Below are positions 41,736 through 51,889 of a stretch of 64,000 nt of DNA, piece after piece. Where the stretch lies: contig CM059193.1 in assembly GCA_030323885.1 (NCBI GenBank), forward strand, positions 59,230,042 to 59,294,041, given 5' to 3'. The translations under genes and the position numbers were made by a program. Position 1 is the first letter of the stretch; every line of letters begins with the position of its first letter. The notes beneath the pieces are model-generated. The model did no database searches, had not been told where the DNA came from, and saw only the letters and a list, made by a program, of their open reading frames with translations. Source of the DNA: Branchipolynoe longqiensis (taxonomy: Eukaryota > Annelida > Polychaeta > Phyllodocida > Polynoidae).

Positions 41736-41996
41736 GAGACTGTCTGTTCCTTCATTTTGCCCAATCAGCGGGAGTGTGTGGGCGGGGACTGGAGTTGGGG
41801 AAGGAGGGCTTGGTATGTTTTAAGTATGATGGAGGGCACTTCCGGTGCACGATCTGTAACATGTGACCTCTTTCTGACATTATCAGAGGTCCACACTCGC
41901 TCTAACCTAGCGTATTTCCCCGCTAACTGGTGGGTTTACAAAGAAACCATTGTCCATATTCCACTAATGTCAGTTTGATTTGGCTAGTTTGGTAAC

Positions 41997-42328
41997 GAGA
42001 CGGGATGGCCGAATGAGTTAGAGGGTCCGTCTCCCGTGTTGGTTGATCGTGGGATCGTGGGTTCGAACCCTGGTCGAGTGAAACCAATGACATAAAAATT
42101 GATACTTGTCACTTCCTATCCTAGTGCTCGGCATTATTAGGATAGGGCAAGGACTGGTTGGCTCAGTGTCAGAATAATGTGACTGAGTGGGATATCACGT
42201 CATGGTGCTGGCAGCCTGGTCTCCGAGTGGGGCAGCACTATAAAGTTGCGATGAGTGTGCACTGTCATAAGTCGGTACCCATCCTGATATGACCCTAGAT
42301 GTTGCTAGGATGTACAACAACAAAAAAC
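41997..42328 (+). mobile_element. SINE-1, full length, type-1 head
   Basis: GAGACGGGATGGCCGAATG head start, perfect B box GGTTCGAACCC, full body and an ACAACAACAAAAAAC tail. Confidence 0.93.
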
Positions 42329-42368
42329 TGATGCACTACCTCAACAAGTCACAACCGTCTGTGTGATT

Positions 42369-42603
42369 GGTTGGTTGTTAGAGTTTTACGTCCTGCACCA
42401 CTCAGGCGTATGATATCCCACTCAGTCTTATTATCCTGACACTGAGCTAACCGGTCCTTGCCCTATCCTGTTTATGCCGAGCATCAGACTAGGAAGCGAC
42501 AAGTATCAATTTTGTAGGCCATTGGTTTGACTCAATCGGGAACCGACCTCCCGACCTTCCGCACGCGAGTCCCGCGCTCTACCGATTAGGCCACCGCGCC
42601 CGT
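42369..42603 (-). mobile_element. SINE-1, type-2 head, internal deletion, 22-bp TSD-like flanks
   Basis: Flanks 42341-42362 and 42604-42625 (TCAACAAGTCACA(A/C)CCGTCTGT) match at 21 of 22 positions. The region from CATCTAAGGTC through the CACTATAAAG block is deleted. Head complement CTACCGATTAGGCCACCGCG. Confidence 0.9.
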
Positions 42604-42748
42604 TCAACAAGTCACACCCGTCTGTTTGAAACGCCTCCTTCCACTCTCACCAAAATCCCCGCCCCACTTACCTCCTCTCCCCCCACCCCGCTCCCACACC
42701 TTCCTACATACACCTTTTTTTCATTGCCAACCCTGTGCTCCCAGCCTG

Positions 42749-42820
42749 AATTATGATGGTAATGAGGCTATGAGGCCCAGCTGCTACAGGATGTCGCGAT
42801 GGCCGAGCTCTCGTCACTTT
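42749..42820 (+). repeat. DIRS-1 left inverted repeat
   Basis: AATTATGATGGTAATGAGGC, GGCCCAGCTGCTAC and GGATGTCGCGATGG match the reverse of 45838-45900. Confidence 0.75.
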
Positions 42821-42849
42821 TGGATTAGCTACCGCAAGACTTGGACATC

Positions 42850-44747
42850 TGAGCACCGCTACCGCTGACAGGCACCACAGGGGACTGCGGCGGCACATTG
42901 CCAACAACCGAGCCAAGGTAAGTAGCGCCCTGTTCGCAGGGCATCCCGCTATCTCGGGGGCTCGGTTGATTTCACATGGCCATTACTGCTAATGGTTCAC
43001 CACGGCGACATTAGGAGGGCCATCGGATGACATGGCTGATACTACCACCGTCTAGGCGCTTGCGCCTGCTGCCCACGGGCTGGCTGGGAACCTCATGCTT
43101 GCACTCAGGGGGTCTGATACAGCAACCCCCCGGAGGTTCGCACCCAATGGCTCTGCCGTTCGGTTGGCTTGTTTAACCTTTGGGCTATTCCACGCCCGCT
43201 TAAGGTGAGCCTATGTGTTAATTTATGTAATTATTTCCATGTGAATTTCCGGGGGCCTGCCACGGGCCGCTGCTGCCTCTCGTCCCGTCTGCAGGTAGAC
43301 CGTCGCCGTCGTTGTCATTCCCGGGCTAAGGGCGGACAGCCAGAGTATCATATAAATACGGTTTGTTGTCCCTCCTCATATTTATTATACCAAAGCAATT
43401 ACTTGTTATTTCAACTAACTCGCTATCCTCCCCGCCGTTCGGTGTGTATTATTATTATGTTTGAATTAATTCACAACTAAGCAGACGCTCTCGTTGTCTC
43501 TGCTACTGTCACTGATAATCAGCCTAAGTTAATGTCTTATTTTCCGCCAAATAGCACTACATTAATTCTGTTAATATGTCTGTTATTATCTCCCCGGAGA
43601 TTGGTTAATCGGCTGCATAAGGCCTATCAGGCATAAGGCCCTTAATTACATATAAAGCAATCAAATATCAGGTTATCCATAGCGGTTAATCTACAAGAAG
43701 ACTGGAGAATAGTAAAGAATGCAAGGAACATTCCAATTTACCTTTCCAAGAGCTCACAGCTTTATTGTTACCCTAACTAGTACAATAAATGTTCTTTCAT
43801 AGATTGATTTCACTGAATACTGATTACATACAATAAGTATATTCCCTCCCTTAATAGTTAAGTTAAATAAGTTTGGAATTTCGACAATAAAAGCCTAAAT
43901 CTCATCTAAAACATCAGAGTGTGCATAAACACGTCCGATGGGTCAGAGCCCGAGCGCTCGACCTCCCACCGTTGCTAGGAGAATTGCAATCGACGTCTCA
44001 TAGCGACTCGTTACAACAGGGAACCCGGCCCCGCAAATGGTGGCAAATGCGAGCCTGGTGAGTAGCCCGCATCTCAGAATGCGAGCTAATCAGCCCAGCC
44101 TGCATTTCCATCAGTCGAGTAGTCTCGCCCACTTCACTTGCTAGGGCAGCCGCCTGGATCCGTGAGATCCAGCCACCCACCCCCCCTTCCGCTTGTCGGG
44201 GGGCACTACAGGGTGGGAGGGGTCGCCCTGGGAACTCCTCTCCCCCTCCTCCCCAAACCCTCGCCGACATGTCGGCGTGGCTGCTGTCAGGGAGAGGGGG
44301 GGAACAGGTGGCCGACCTGGAGGGCTGGGGAGACGCGGTCACTCATGACACCTAATCGAATTAGGCCCCGCACACTGCCTGTGATGTCCCGTCTCCCACG
44401 GGTGGAAGTGAGCTAGAGCCGAGGCGTGGACACCTAATCTAATTAGGGCCGTAAACCACTGCGGTAAGACACAGCGGGAAAACGGGCAGCAGGGAAGACT
44501 AATGACTGAGTCATTAACACCTCAGGGAGACCCGAGCTGACCGTTGAGAGCTCACTCACCTCCTAGCAACTACATCTCAGTCACCATCACCAGTAGACTA
44601 TACCAGCCCTCCACCAGTTCACGGTCAAACAGGATGAACAGTCTACTAACAGATTTCATCGAGGTGGCCGAAAGGCCAAAGGAGAATTCGGCCGGTGGAC
44701 CCCTATAGCGTTTACCGCACAAATCGTACAGGAGTTCCGAGGCGGCC
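42850..44747. other. DIRS-1 interior, no domain recognised
   Basis: Includes splice-donor-like AAGGTAAGT (42915-42923). A short frame from 44634 ends within 20 codons. Frames at 43998-44342 (minus) and 44138-44416 (plus) overlap C/G-rich sequence and show no known motif. In intact DIRS elements gag and RT would occupy this space. Confidence 0.5.
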
Positions 44748-45353
44748 ATGGAGGAGAGGAGTTACAATGGTGCAGACACACCAACTCGGGACGAGAGGGA
44801 TGGCCTCACCCAGACAGACCGACCGGTCAAGAGTGTGCCATCATTGGGAGCGGTGGTGACGACGGACGGGCCAGGGTGGAGGCTAGTACTCACCTCCACT
44901 TCCCCCACCTACACACCGCCCCCACAAATTAAGTCGAATGACCCAGGTAGGAATCCGTTGATTCTAACATTCAAGGAATTTGTGGTGCCCAAACTGTGTG
45001 TGTACTCATACCTGAAAACCTACCTGGGGAGGGAGGAGCTAGCAGGGGCAAGCCCGGCAGTGTTCGCCACAAGCAGGAGTCCACATGTGACGGCCTCCCA
45101 GGAGACCCTCTGCAGGTATGTGAGAACAACCATATCAGAAGCAGAGATCCACATGAGCCAATTCACTCCCTACTCCTGCCGCCATCCTGCAACAGCATGC
45201 AGGCAGGTACCGCTGGCCACAATCATCATGGCAGCTGGGTGGACAGGAGAGACAATGTTCAGACGGTTCTACAACCGGCCACTGAGCACGAATGAGGTGA
45301 TGATCACCAACCTGATCCCAAACATTTGGGGACAGGAAGACAAGAAGGGGTAA
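44748..45353 (+). pseudogene. DIRS-1 tyrosine recombinase, C-terminal half
   Basis: Recombinase of the DIRS type. The frame (201 codons) joins unrelated N-terminal residues to the catalytic half: NPLILTFKEFVVPKLCVYSY, PAVFATSRSPHVTASQETLC, then PYSCRHPATACRQVPLA and GWTGETMFRRFYNRPL, the last holding the expected nucleophile Tyr. The canonical His of the HxxR motif is Tyr here (YSCR), as in element 2. Relative to element 2 it lacks a few residues after RHPA and the whole N-terminal core-binding part. Non-functional in its present form. Confidence 0.85.
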
Positions 45354-45597
45354 AAAAAACCAAAATAACAGACTCAAACATGTGCATGCAAAAAGCTGAT
45401 AACATGTAAAACAGGCCAAAGGCCACATCATGTATGCCAGTTAAAAGAGTACTACAGGCTCAAGAGCCACATAAAAACACTGAATAAAAGCAAGCTTGCA
45501 ACAAAATTATTGCCTGTCGTTACATAACAATAACAGGAAGATGTAGAAATAAACAAACGAAAACACCAAATTCGGTAAACAGTCACAACACAAAGTA

Positions 45598-45712
45598 GTG
45601 GCTGGCCCTCGTGGCCTGATTACCATCATAATATAAAATTCTGCTATTATCATGCAGCAGAATATGAATTATTATGGTATAAAGAAGCCATGAGGGGCAA
45701 GCGGCCCACCCT
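45598..45712. repeat. DIRS-1 internal complementary region
   Basis: Imperfect palindrome: CCATCATAATATAAAATTCT then GCAGCAGAATATGAATTATTATGG in reverse sense, bordered by GGCCCTCGTGGCC and GCCATGAGGGGC. It joins outer sequences of both inverted repeats, as expected in DIRS elements, where it templates circle formation. Confidence 0.8.
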
Positions 45713-45837
45713 AAAAAATAAATATATATGAACACACGAGCAGTAGTACCAAAAGTAAGCATGGCTAGATATATTACCCAAACACCACCCAACATAACTG
45801 CTTATCGAATATTGGAAACGACAAAAAATGATGAGAG

Positions 45838-45936
45838 CGCAACCGATGTGACATCCAGTAGCTGCTGGCCCCTCGTGGCCTCTTTGTCCCATAATAATTC
45901 ATATTCTGCTGCATGATAATAGCAGAATTTTATATA
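45838..45936 (-). repeat. DIRS-1 right inverted repeat
   Basis: GACATCCAGTAGCTGCTGGC, CCCTCGTGGCC and CATAATAATTCATATTCTGC; its inverse matches 42749-42820. Confidence 0.8.
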
Positions 45937-46186
45937 ACCTGGCATTGGGGTTAATCATGATTTACTCGAGCCGAAGTGAAAACTCTAACGTGGCACATGG
46001 CGACATGGTAACCATGGCGACACTTTGAAAAGATGAACTTTTAGTACTCGTTGGAAATATTGGCTGCCATAGCAACCATCCATCATACAGCTAGAGCTCC
46101 GACGTCGGGTCCGATTTGACACCCCCCACCGGGTCCCCGACCCCGACCCCCCTGCAGCTAACCTCACTCACCCACGTCAGCAGTTA

Positions 46187-46248
46187 AAACATCCATCCTG
46201 ATAAGACCTAAGATGTTGCTAGGATGTAAAACAACAACATTAAACAAA
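46187..46248 (+). mobile_element. SINE-1 tail fragment
   Basis: CATCCTGATAAGACCTAAG, GATGTTGCTAGGATGTAAAA and an AACAACATTAAACAAAC tail, into which MITE-D is inserted at TTAA. Confidence 0.8.
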
Positions 46249-46249
46249 C

Positions 46250-46629
46250 AGTTAAAATGTGTAGTCCAATGAAAGCATCAAATTTTCAAAACCAAAACAC
46301 TCACCTAGATTTGATTCTACATATCTAAATAAAGCCTGGTACACACCTCCCGTATAAAACCTAAAACTGAGTTTTAAGTCGCGAATCGGAAGGCTCTGGT
46401 GTGATAGGGGGGTCACACACCTAAAGACTGAAACCGACTAAAACTCAAACATTGTCACGAAACGGGAGGTGTGTACCAGGTTTTCTAAGATTAAAAAAAT
46501 GAATCGGGCAGGTTTAGTCAGGAAACGCGACGGGTCGGGTTGTAACGGGTCCCGTCAGGCAGTCAGTTTTAGCGCATGAATCGTATACGGGAGGTGTGTA
46601 CCAGGCTTTAGATACTCATGCACTTATTA
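46250..46629 (+). mobile_element. MITE-D copy 1 of nest, left part
   Basis: Starts TTAAAATGTGTAGTCCAATG. Interrupted at 46331-46609 by a TIR element, resumes GATACTCATGCACTTATTAA, and is interrupted again at its own internal TTAA by another MITE-D. Confidence 0.85.
46331..46609. mobile_element. 279-bp TIR element with perfect 26-bp ends
   Basis: 46331-46356 is the exact inverse of 46584-46609 (begins AAAGCCTGGTACACACCTCC). A third, internal copy of the right-end motif (CGGGAGGTGTGTACCAGG) ends near 46480, suggesting the element grew from a shorter version. Perfect TIRs imply recent activity. Superfamily not assignable; the exact TSD is obscured by TAA/TTA symmetry. Confidence 0.88.
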
Positions 46630-46868
46630 AAGCTGTATAGTCCGATTAAGCATCACATTTTCAAAACCAAAACATTAACAGTGATTAACCTAGATTTGAT
46701 TCTGCATAATTATCCAACTTAGATACTGATGCACCTATTAAGCATTTGTCTCCTACATAGAAGAGAATACTGAGTCAATTTAATAGAACCTGTTACTGAA
46801 GAAGCCTATCGCGCCAGAATTTTGACATGCTTGTCAACATTAATTTGGCATGTTTGCACTTCAAATAG
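46627..46868 (+). mobile_element. MITE-D copy 2, nested in copy 1
   Basis: Begins TTAAAGCTGTATAGTCCGAT at the internal TTAA of copy 1 and runs to TTTGCACTTCAAATA, where a SINE-1 cuts it. Its right end is missing. Confidence 0.82.
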
Positions 46869-47040
46869 ACCAGACGGGATGGCTGAATGAGTTAGAGCGT
46901 CCGTCTCCCGTGCTGGTAGATCGTGGGGTCGTGGGATCGAACCCTGGTCGAGTCAAACCAATGACTTAAAAATTGATACTTGTTGCTTCCTAGCCTGGCG
47001 CTCGGCATTATTAGGATAGGGCAAGGACTGGTTTGCTCAG
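46869..47040 (+). mobile_element. SINE-1 5' half in MITE-D
   Basis: ACCAGACGGGATGGCTGAATG head, B-box-like GGATCGAACCC, body to GACTGGTTTGCTCAG, then a GA-rich run. The 3' half is lost. Confidence 0.88.
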
Positions 47041-47107
47041 AAGAGAAGAGAGAGGAGAGAGAGAGGAGAGGAGGAGGGGGAGGGAGGAGAGAGTGGGGAG
47101 TGAGGGA
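47041..47107 (+). repeat. GA-rich microsatellite
   Basis: AGAGAGGAG-type purine run. A similar run resumes at 51780-51858 on the other side of Gypsy B, so the element inserted in or beside it. Confidence 0.9.
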
Positions 47108-47272
47108 GGGAGAGAACAAGACGTCTTAACACTGCGAGAACTGATTCACAACTGTTTGTTAATAGAACCGGGCTCTACCACCTTGACTATCCTGCCGTTG
47201 CTCGGGCAGGCTGTTAGCCACGTACCGTGATACTAACTAACCCACCGACGATATCAATGCACATATATTACA
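47108..47272 (-). repeat. Gypsy B 3' LTR, about 160-165 bp
   Basis: AGAACAAGACGTCTTAACAC to CACATATATTACA. The polypurine tract AAAAAAGGGGGA (element strand) adjoins it at 47273-47284. Confidence 0.9.
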
Positions 47273-47849
47273 TCCCCCTTTTTTATTAGAGTTACTTACA
47301 TCTAAAGTGAATCTAGCAACAACTTAATTAACATCAATTATTATAACATAAAAGCCCCTTTGATGAACTGGGACTCTTGCCGTCGTCTAACATGGTTGTA
47401 TGACAATTGTTATACTATGACGGAATAAACTTAAATAACATTTTGACCTGTATGTAAGCTCTATGTCATTATAACAATTCTTATAATCTAACATCAGCAG
47501 ACAAATCAGGCGTTATTTCGCGCGGTAGGATGCACATGTCGTGTTGCATTTTTTTAGCCCACGTGTTGTAATTGGTAGGTGCACCGGTGACCTGCTGATT
47601 CAAGTACGTTCGCTCTGGCTCATTTCTCTGACAGCACTTGGTGCTTTTTCGAGCTACGCTTCGCTCGGCCGTGCGAGCGGCTGAGTCTATATTGGACACT
47701 TTCTATTTGTTGTTTTAGGTCAATGCTATCCCAAGGACGAGTGGCCTACGTGACACGCGTCCGTGCCTTGTTGTGTATGCGTTCATGGCTGAGCGCTCTC
47801 GTGTGTCTGCACATTGGGGTGCCGGCGTGGCATGTTTTTGTCTGTGGTT
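47273..47849 (-). other. Gypsy B 3' region, remnant frame
   Basis: Non-coding or decayed sequence between integrase and LTR. A 72-codon frame (47481-47699, minus) may be a displaced C-terminal piece; no motif is recognised. Confidence 0.5.
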
Positions 47850-48149
47850 CTATTGCTCTATTTGTGGGATTCTAAATATGTGAATGCGATTACACTTGAA
47901 CTTGTTGCCGGTGCTGGTAACTACTTCATAATCCCGCGGTCCGGGATTGTTACTTTTTGTAATGACGCCGGTTGCCCATTTGCCCTCGTGTGTTTTATAA
48001 TGTACACTATCTGCGATTTGTAATTGCCTCAGTGGCTTGCCTATTCGCTTGTTGTAGTATTTTTGTTGTGTTTCCTGACTTTTAGTTATATGCATTGTTT
48101 TTTACTTTTGAACCACCGGTTTTAACTTCCGTTCAGTGGTTGGCAATTT
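47850..48149 (-). pseudogene. Gypsy B integrase C-terminal module
   Basis: In frame with the integrase after the stop at 48150. Reads HITKSQETQQKYYNKRIG, then VHYKTHEGKWATGVITKS and GPRDYEVVTSTG, a GPY/F-like module. A second stop lies near 48107. Confidence 0.8.
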
Positions 48150-49907
48150 CTAACTGAGCCTACGGCTCATTAGCAGCTGTGCTGGGGAGGCATTCATAGC
48201 CACTAACGGCGTATTTCTGTAATTTAACAATGACAAATTATAATCTATGTCATCAGCATTAGCCTTTTTTATCAATTTCTTTATGGTCTGAACATATCTC
48301 TCCACTTGCCCGTTACTTTTCGGGTAGTGTGGGCTAGAGAATACATGTAAGAACCCGTGTTTCAAGGCAAATTCGCAAAATTCACTGCACACGAATTGCG
48401 ACCCATTATCCGAAACGAGAGTTTTAGGGATGCCATGTGTGCCAAAAATTTCAATCCGTGCTTTAATTACATCTTTGCTAGTAGTTCTCTTTAATTCTCG
48501 CACTTCCGGAAATTGAGAGAAATAGTCGATGACAATAACGTAGGTCTTGTTATCAATTTGGAATAAATTGGTCCCGACTTTACTGAATGGCACGAGAGGT
48601 ATTTCGTGCGATACTAGTGGTTCTGCATGTGGTGTGTTTCTGTGTTGTTGACATATTGTGCAGCACCCAACCTTGTCTTCTTTCTGTGAACTCATCCCCG
48701 GCCAGAACACGTGGTCTCTCGCTAGTTGTTTGCATTTTATGACTCCCATATGTGTTTCATGTATGAGTTGTAGCATTTCACTTTGTAAGGAATTTGGCAC
48801 AATCATTTGACTACCTCTATGTAATATGTAATTTTCAATGGTAATTTCATCTTTGAATTTAAAGAAACTCCTTATATTTAATGGAACGTCTTTACTGTTT
48901 ATAGGCCATCTTGCATTCACTACTCGTGTTACCTTTTGTAGGGTGCGATCAGTCAATGTTTCAGTGTGTATGCGGTGCGCCATCCCGCGCACCATATCAA
49001 TGGCCGCTACTGACATTTCGCTGTTGAAGAGATCGTGCGGCGCGGTGTGCGCCCGGGACAGCGGATCTGCAAAATACATGTTGCAACCACTGATATGTAT
49101 GACAGACACGTTGTAATTCTGTAAATGCATTCTCATACGCTGCATGCGTGCAGACAGCGTATGCAATGGTTTCAACATAATGTTAACCAAAGGTTTATGG
49201 TCTGTTTCAACCGTTATTTGTTTACCGTATACGTATTCGTGAAACTTCACGCACCCAAAATAAATTGCGAGCAGCTCTTTTTCAATTACAGCATAATTGG
49301 ACTGGGTATTGTCGAGCGCTTTAGAAGCCATTGCAACAGGTTTACCTTTTTGAAACAATGTGGCGGCTAGGCCGGATTTCGAAGCATCCACTTGGATTGT
49401 AACACTTTCATTAACATCATAATATTGTAATACCGGTGCTGTTACCAACAATTGTTTAAGTAGATCAAATGCGAGCTGCTGCTCGTGTTGCCAGTGCCAT
49501 GCTGTTTCCTTACCTAAGACAACCCTTAGCAGTTTAGTTATCTCGGAAAACTGAGGGATAAATTTACTGACATATCCCACCATTCCCAGGAAGCGCTGAA
49601 TTCCGGCTTTATCCATGGGCGGAGGCATTTCTGTTATAGCTTGTATGCGTTCCGGGCTTGGTTTTAACCCGTTGTGGGTTAACACGTGACCTACATAATT
49701 TACAGTCATTCTACAAATTTTTGATTTCTTTGGATTGAGTTTCAAATTCGCTTCTCTTGCCCTGATGAAGACTTGTTCTAGGTTTTTATTATGTTCAGCA
49801 ACTGATTTACCATACACTAGAATATCGTCAGTAACGACGTTCACCCCTTCTAAGCCATTCAAAATGTTATTCATTTCGTTAATGAAAATATCACCTGATG
49901 TTTTAAT
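48150..49907 (-). pseudogene. Gypsy B reverse transcriptase end, RNase H and integrase
   Basis: A 574-codon open stretch preceded in frame by 11 codons after TGA 49908. RT active-site box VVTDDILVYGKS; connection MVGYVSKFIPQF; RNase H motifs IQVDASKSGLAATLF, VIEKELLAI, ETDHKPLVNIM and YFADPLSRAHT. Integrase zinc finger HETHMG...CTIC; catalytic region VGTNLFQ with Asn instead of the first Asp, then SDNGSQF and GQVERYVQ. The Asp-to-Asn change (GAT to AAT after ACC) would abolish strand transfer and fits CpG decay on the other strand. Ends LLMSRRLS-stop where A continues. Confidence 0.93.
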
Positions 49908-50438
49908 TCAGGATGGTAGTCGAGTATAACGGAATCTCCCCCACGGGGTATTAAAAGTGCAAAGCTCTGAACTCTTTTTATTTAACTCAATCTGCCAAAA
50001 TCCGCTATTTGCATCTAGGACAGACAAATATTTTGCATTAGCAGTTTTTGCGATAACCTCTTCAATGGTTCGTTTCGGATAGGGTGTACGTAAAATAGCT
50101 TTGTTCAACTTTGTTGGGTCAAGGCATACACAAATTTTGTTAGGCTTTCAGACTACGGTTATCGAGCTAACCCATGGTGTAGGCTCAACCTGTGGCACTA
50201 TTACTCCTAACCTTAACATCTTGTCAATCTCATCTTTTACTTGTCCTTTACCTTTACCTTCAAAAATGTCGCTATATTTATTTACCATGAGTTCTGCTTC
50301 TCTCGACATGCATTCGTCATCCACACTTAAGATGGGTTGTTCGCCTCTCGCGGTGGTTGATCGTCTGTTGCTCTGACGTCGGATCTTGGTTCTTTTCGTC
50401 TCGACTTCGTTGACTCGCTTTATGAGTTGGAGCTGCAC
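49908..50438 (-). pseudogene. Gypsy B reverse transcriptase, N-terminal part
   Basis: In one frame but cut by TGA at 50148 (after VSSITVV, where A has Arg) and at 49908 (after YTRLPS, where A has Phe-Gly). Contains VEPTPWVSSI, CLDPTKLNKA and the first catalytic Asp in LSVLDANSGFWQI. Confidence 0.9.
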
Positions 50439-50452
50439 GCAGGCGTCTTGTC

Positions 50453-51139
50453 CTAGTATCGGGTTCCCCTCCGATAATGCCTATCGACGATGTGAATTTC
50501 GCCTTCTGGTCGAATGCGTTGTCCAGAGTAAGTGACTAGACAGCATTTTGTCGGTTGCAATATGATATTGCGCAGCTTTCGGTAGATACCAATGGGTATG
50601 ATGTTCGCTTGGGAACCTGTGTCTAACTTAAACTTCATGCGCTCATTTTGTAGCATTACAGTATTGTACCATAGCTCACGTCTGGCATTACTCGTTGTTG
50701 CCAGCTCTCTAATGAATAGCTCATCTTCATCCAGCTCTATTTCTTCTTTCTGTTTGCCATCATCGTGAATTTCAATGGCATTTAGCACAACTGGGCTGTT
50801 TTTCCGAGATCGACAAACTTTTTGGAAATGCCCCACGCGCTTACAATAAAGACACTGCTTGTCTTTTGCAGGGCATTGGTTGGGTGCATGAGTGTAACCA
50901 CAACGATTGCAGACGGTGCGCGCCGGGTTGAATTGCCCGCGTCGATCCGACCACGTGCGCGCACGTGGTTGTAGTGGTGCGCAGCGGCCCTGACTTGCTG
51001 CGCTGCGCGTGCTGAGTGTATCGACACAGTCAGTGGTCACTTCAGCGTTGCTTCTCAGTTGCGTGTGACAATTTTCACTCAGCCTACACATGTCCTTGCA
51101 CTGTTCTAACGTTAAGTTTGGCATCTGTAGAAGCCTGTC
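50453..51139 (-). pseudogene. Gypsy B gag C-terminus and protease
   Basis: Zinc knuckles CNRCGYTHAPNQC and CLYCKRVGHFQKVC, then protease core FKLDTGSQANIIP. Ends out of frame after GEIHIVDR; the expected downstream segment resumes in another phase, so a small deletion/frameshift lies near 50455-50490. Confidence 0.9.
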
Positions 51140-51622
51140 TCATAGTTTGTTGTCACGGACACCACACACCAACCTATCGCACAACATAGAATCCTCCAAC
51201 TGCTTGTAATCACACAACGCAATCCTATGTTCCAACTCCCGATTGTATGCATCGATACTGTCTGTTGTTTGATTGTACGAATTGAAGTTGTACCGCATGA
51301 TGGTGATGTTTGTGTGTCCATAGCAATATTGTTCAAATATGTCAATGAGTGGTTGTATCTTGTCCTTACTTTCACTGTCCACTTTGAATGTTTGGTATAA
51401 CTTCTGGGCCTCCGGCCCTGCCACGTGCAGAAATACGCAGCTCTGTATTTCATCAGTGTTTGTCGCTGCTCCGGACGCTACTGCATAAATTTGGTAAGAC
51501 TGTAGCCATGAACGCCAGTTCAAAGCTAAATTCCCCTCCAAACACAAGGGACCTGGTGGTTTTAAACCCGAAAGGTCCATACCTGCTGGGTCCATACGCT
51601 TCTGACACCATGTAAAGAACAA
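51140..51622 (-). pseudogene. Gypsy B gag N-terminus
   Basis: Shares LSGLKPP, LNW, SYQIYAVASGA, CVFLHVAG, AQKLYQTFKVD and LCDRLVCGVRDNKL with element A gag. Ends at TGA (51140-51142) where A has Arg (CGN), so CGA-to-TGA is likely. The first ATGs lie in or next to the LTR; the ATG matching the start of A gag is near 51580. Confidence 0.92.
51599..51610 (-). promoter_or_regulatory. Gypsy B primer-binding site
   Basis: TGGTGTCAGAAG on the element strand directly after the LTR. It fits a tRNA-Leu-type 3' end even better than in element A. Confidence 0.85.
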
Positions 51623-51775
51623 GACGTCTTAACACTGCGAGAACTGATTCACAACTGTTTATTAATAGAACCGGGCTCTACCACCTTGACTTTCCTGCTG
51701 TTGCTCGGGCAGGCTGTAAGCCGCGTACCGTGATACTAACTAACCCACCGACGATATCAATGCACATATATTACA
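51611..51775 (-). repeat. Gypsy B 5' LTR, 165 bp
   Basis: TGTAAAGAACAAGACGTC to ATATATTACA on the plus strand. The inner substitutions from the left LTR are TTTG/TTTA, CTATCC/CTTTCC, GCCG/GCTG, GTTA/GTAA and CACG/CGCG. Confidence 0.92.
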
Positions 51776-51889
51776 GTAGAGTTAGAAAGACAGAGAGGCA
51801 GAGAAGAGAGAGAGGGGGAGAGAGATTGAGAGACAGAGAGAGACAGAGAGAGAAAGGTAGTGTAGTCCACGCTCAGGCCTCGTCGATAT

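Larger units (their letters stand above)
42749..45936 (+). mobile_element. DIRS-like element 1, lacks reverse transcriptase
   Basis: Left inverted repeat (42749-42820), a tyrosine recombinase frame (44748-45353), an internal palindromic region (45598-45712) and a right inverted repeat (45838-45936). This arrangement is diagnostic of DIRS-type retroelements, which integrate by recombinase rather than integrase. No RT or RNase H motifs were found between, so it is a deletion derivative. The intervening 42850-44740 is non-coding by eye. Confidence 0.8.
47108..51775 (-). mobile_element. Ty3/Gypsy-like LTR retrotransposon B, decayed
   Basis: A relative of element A with the same single-frame gag-pol plan. 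LTRs differ at about 5 internal positions plus the outermost bases, where the left LTR seems overwritten by purine-rich sequence. Lesions on the coding strand: TGA at 51140-51142, a frameshift around 50455-50490, TGA at 50148-50150, TGA at 49908-49910, a stop at 48150-48152 and another near 48107. The first integrase Asp is Asn. Several lesions fit C-to-T change at CpG (CGA to TGA). Confidence 0.93.

Noticed and set aside
47041..47107. Target-site duplication for Gypsy B
   Set aside because: Both flanks are purine-rich but the five bases next to each LTR do not match, and the left LTR end is degraded; no TSD can be claimed.
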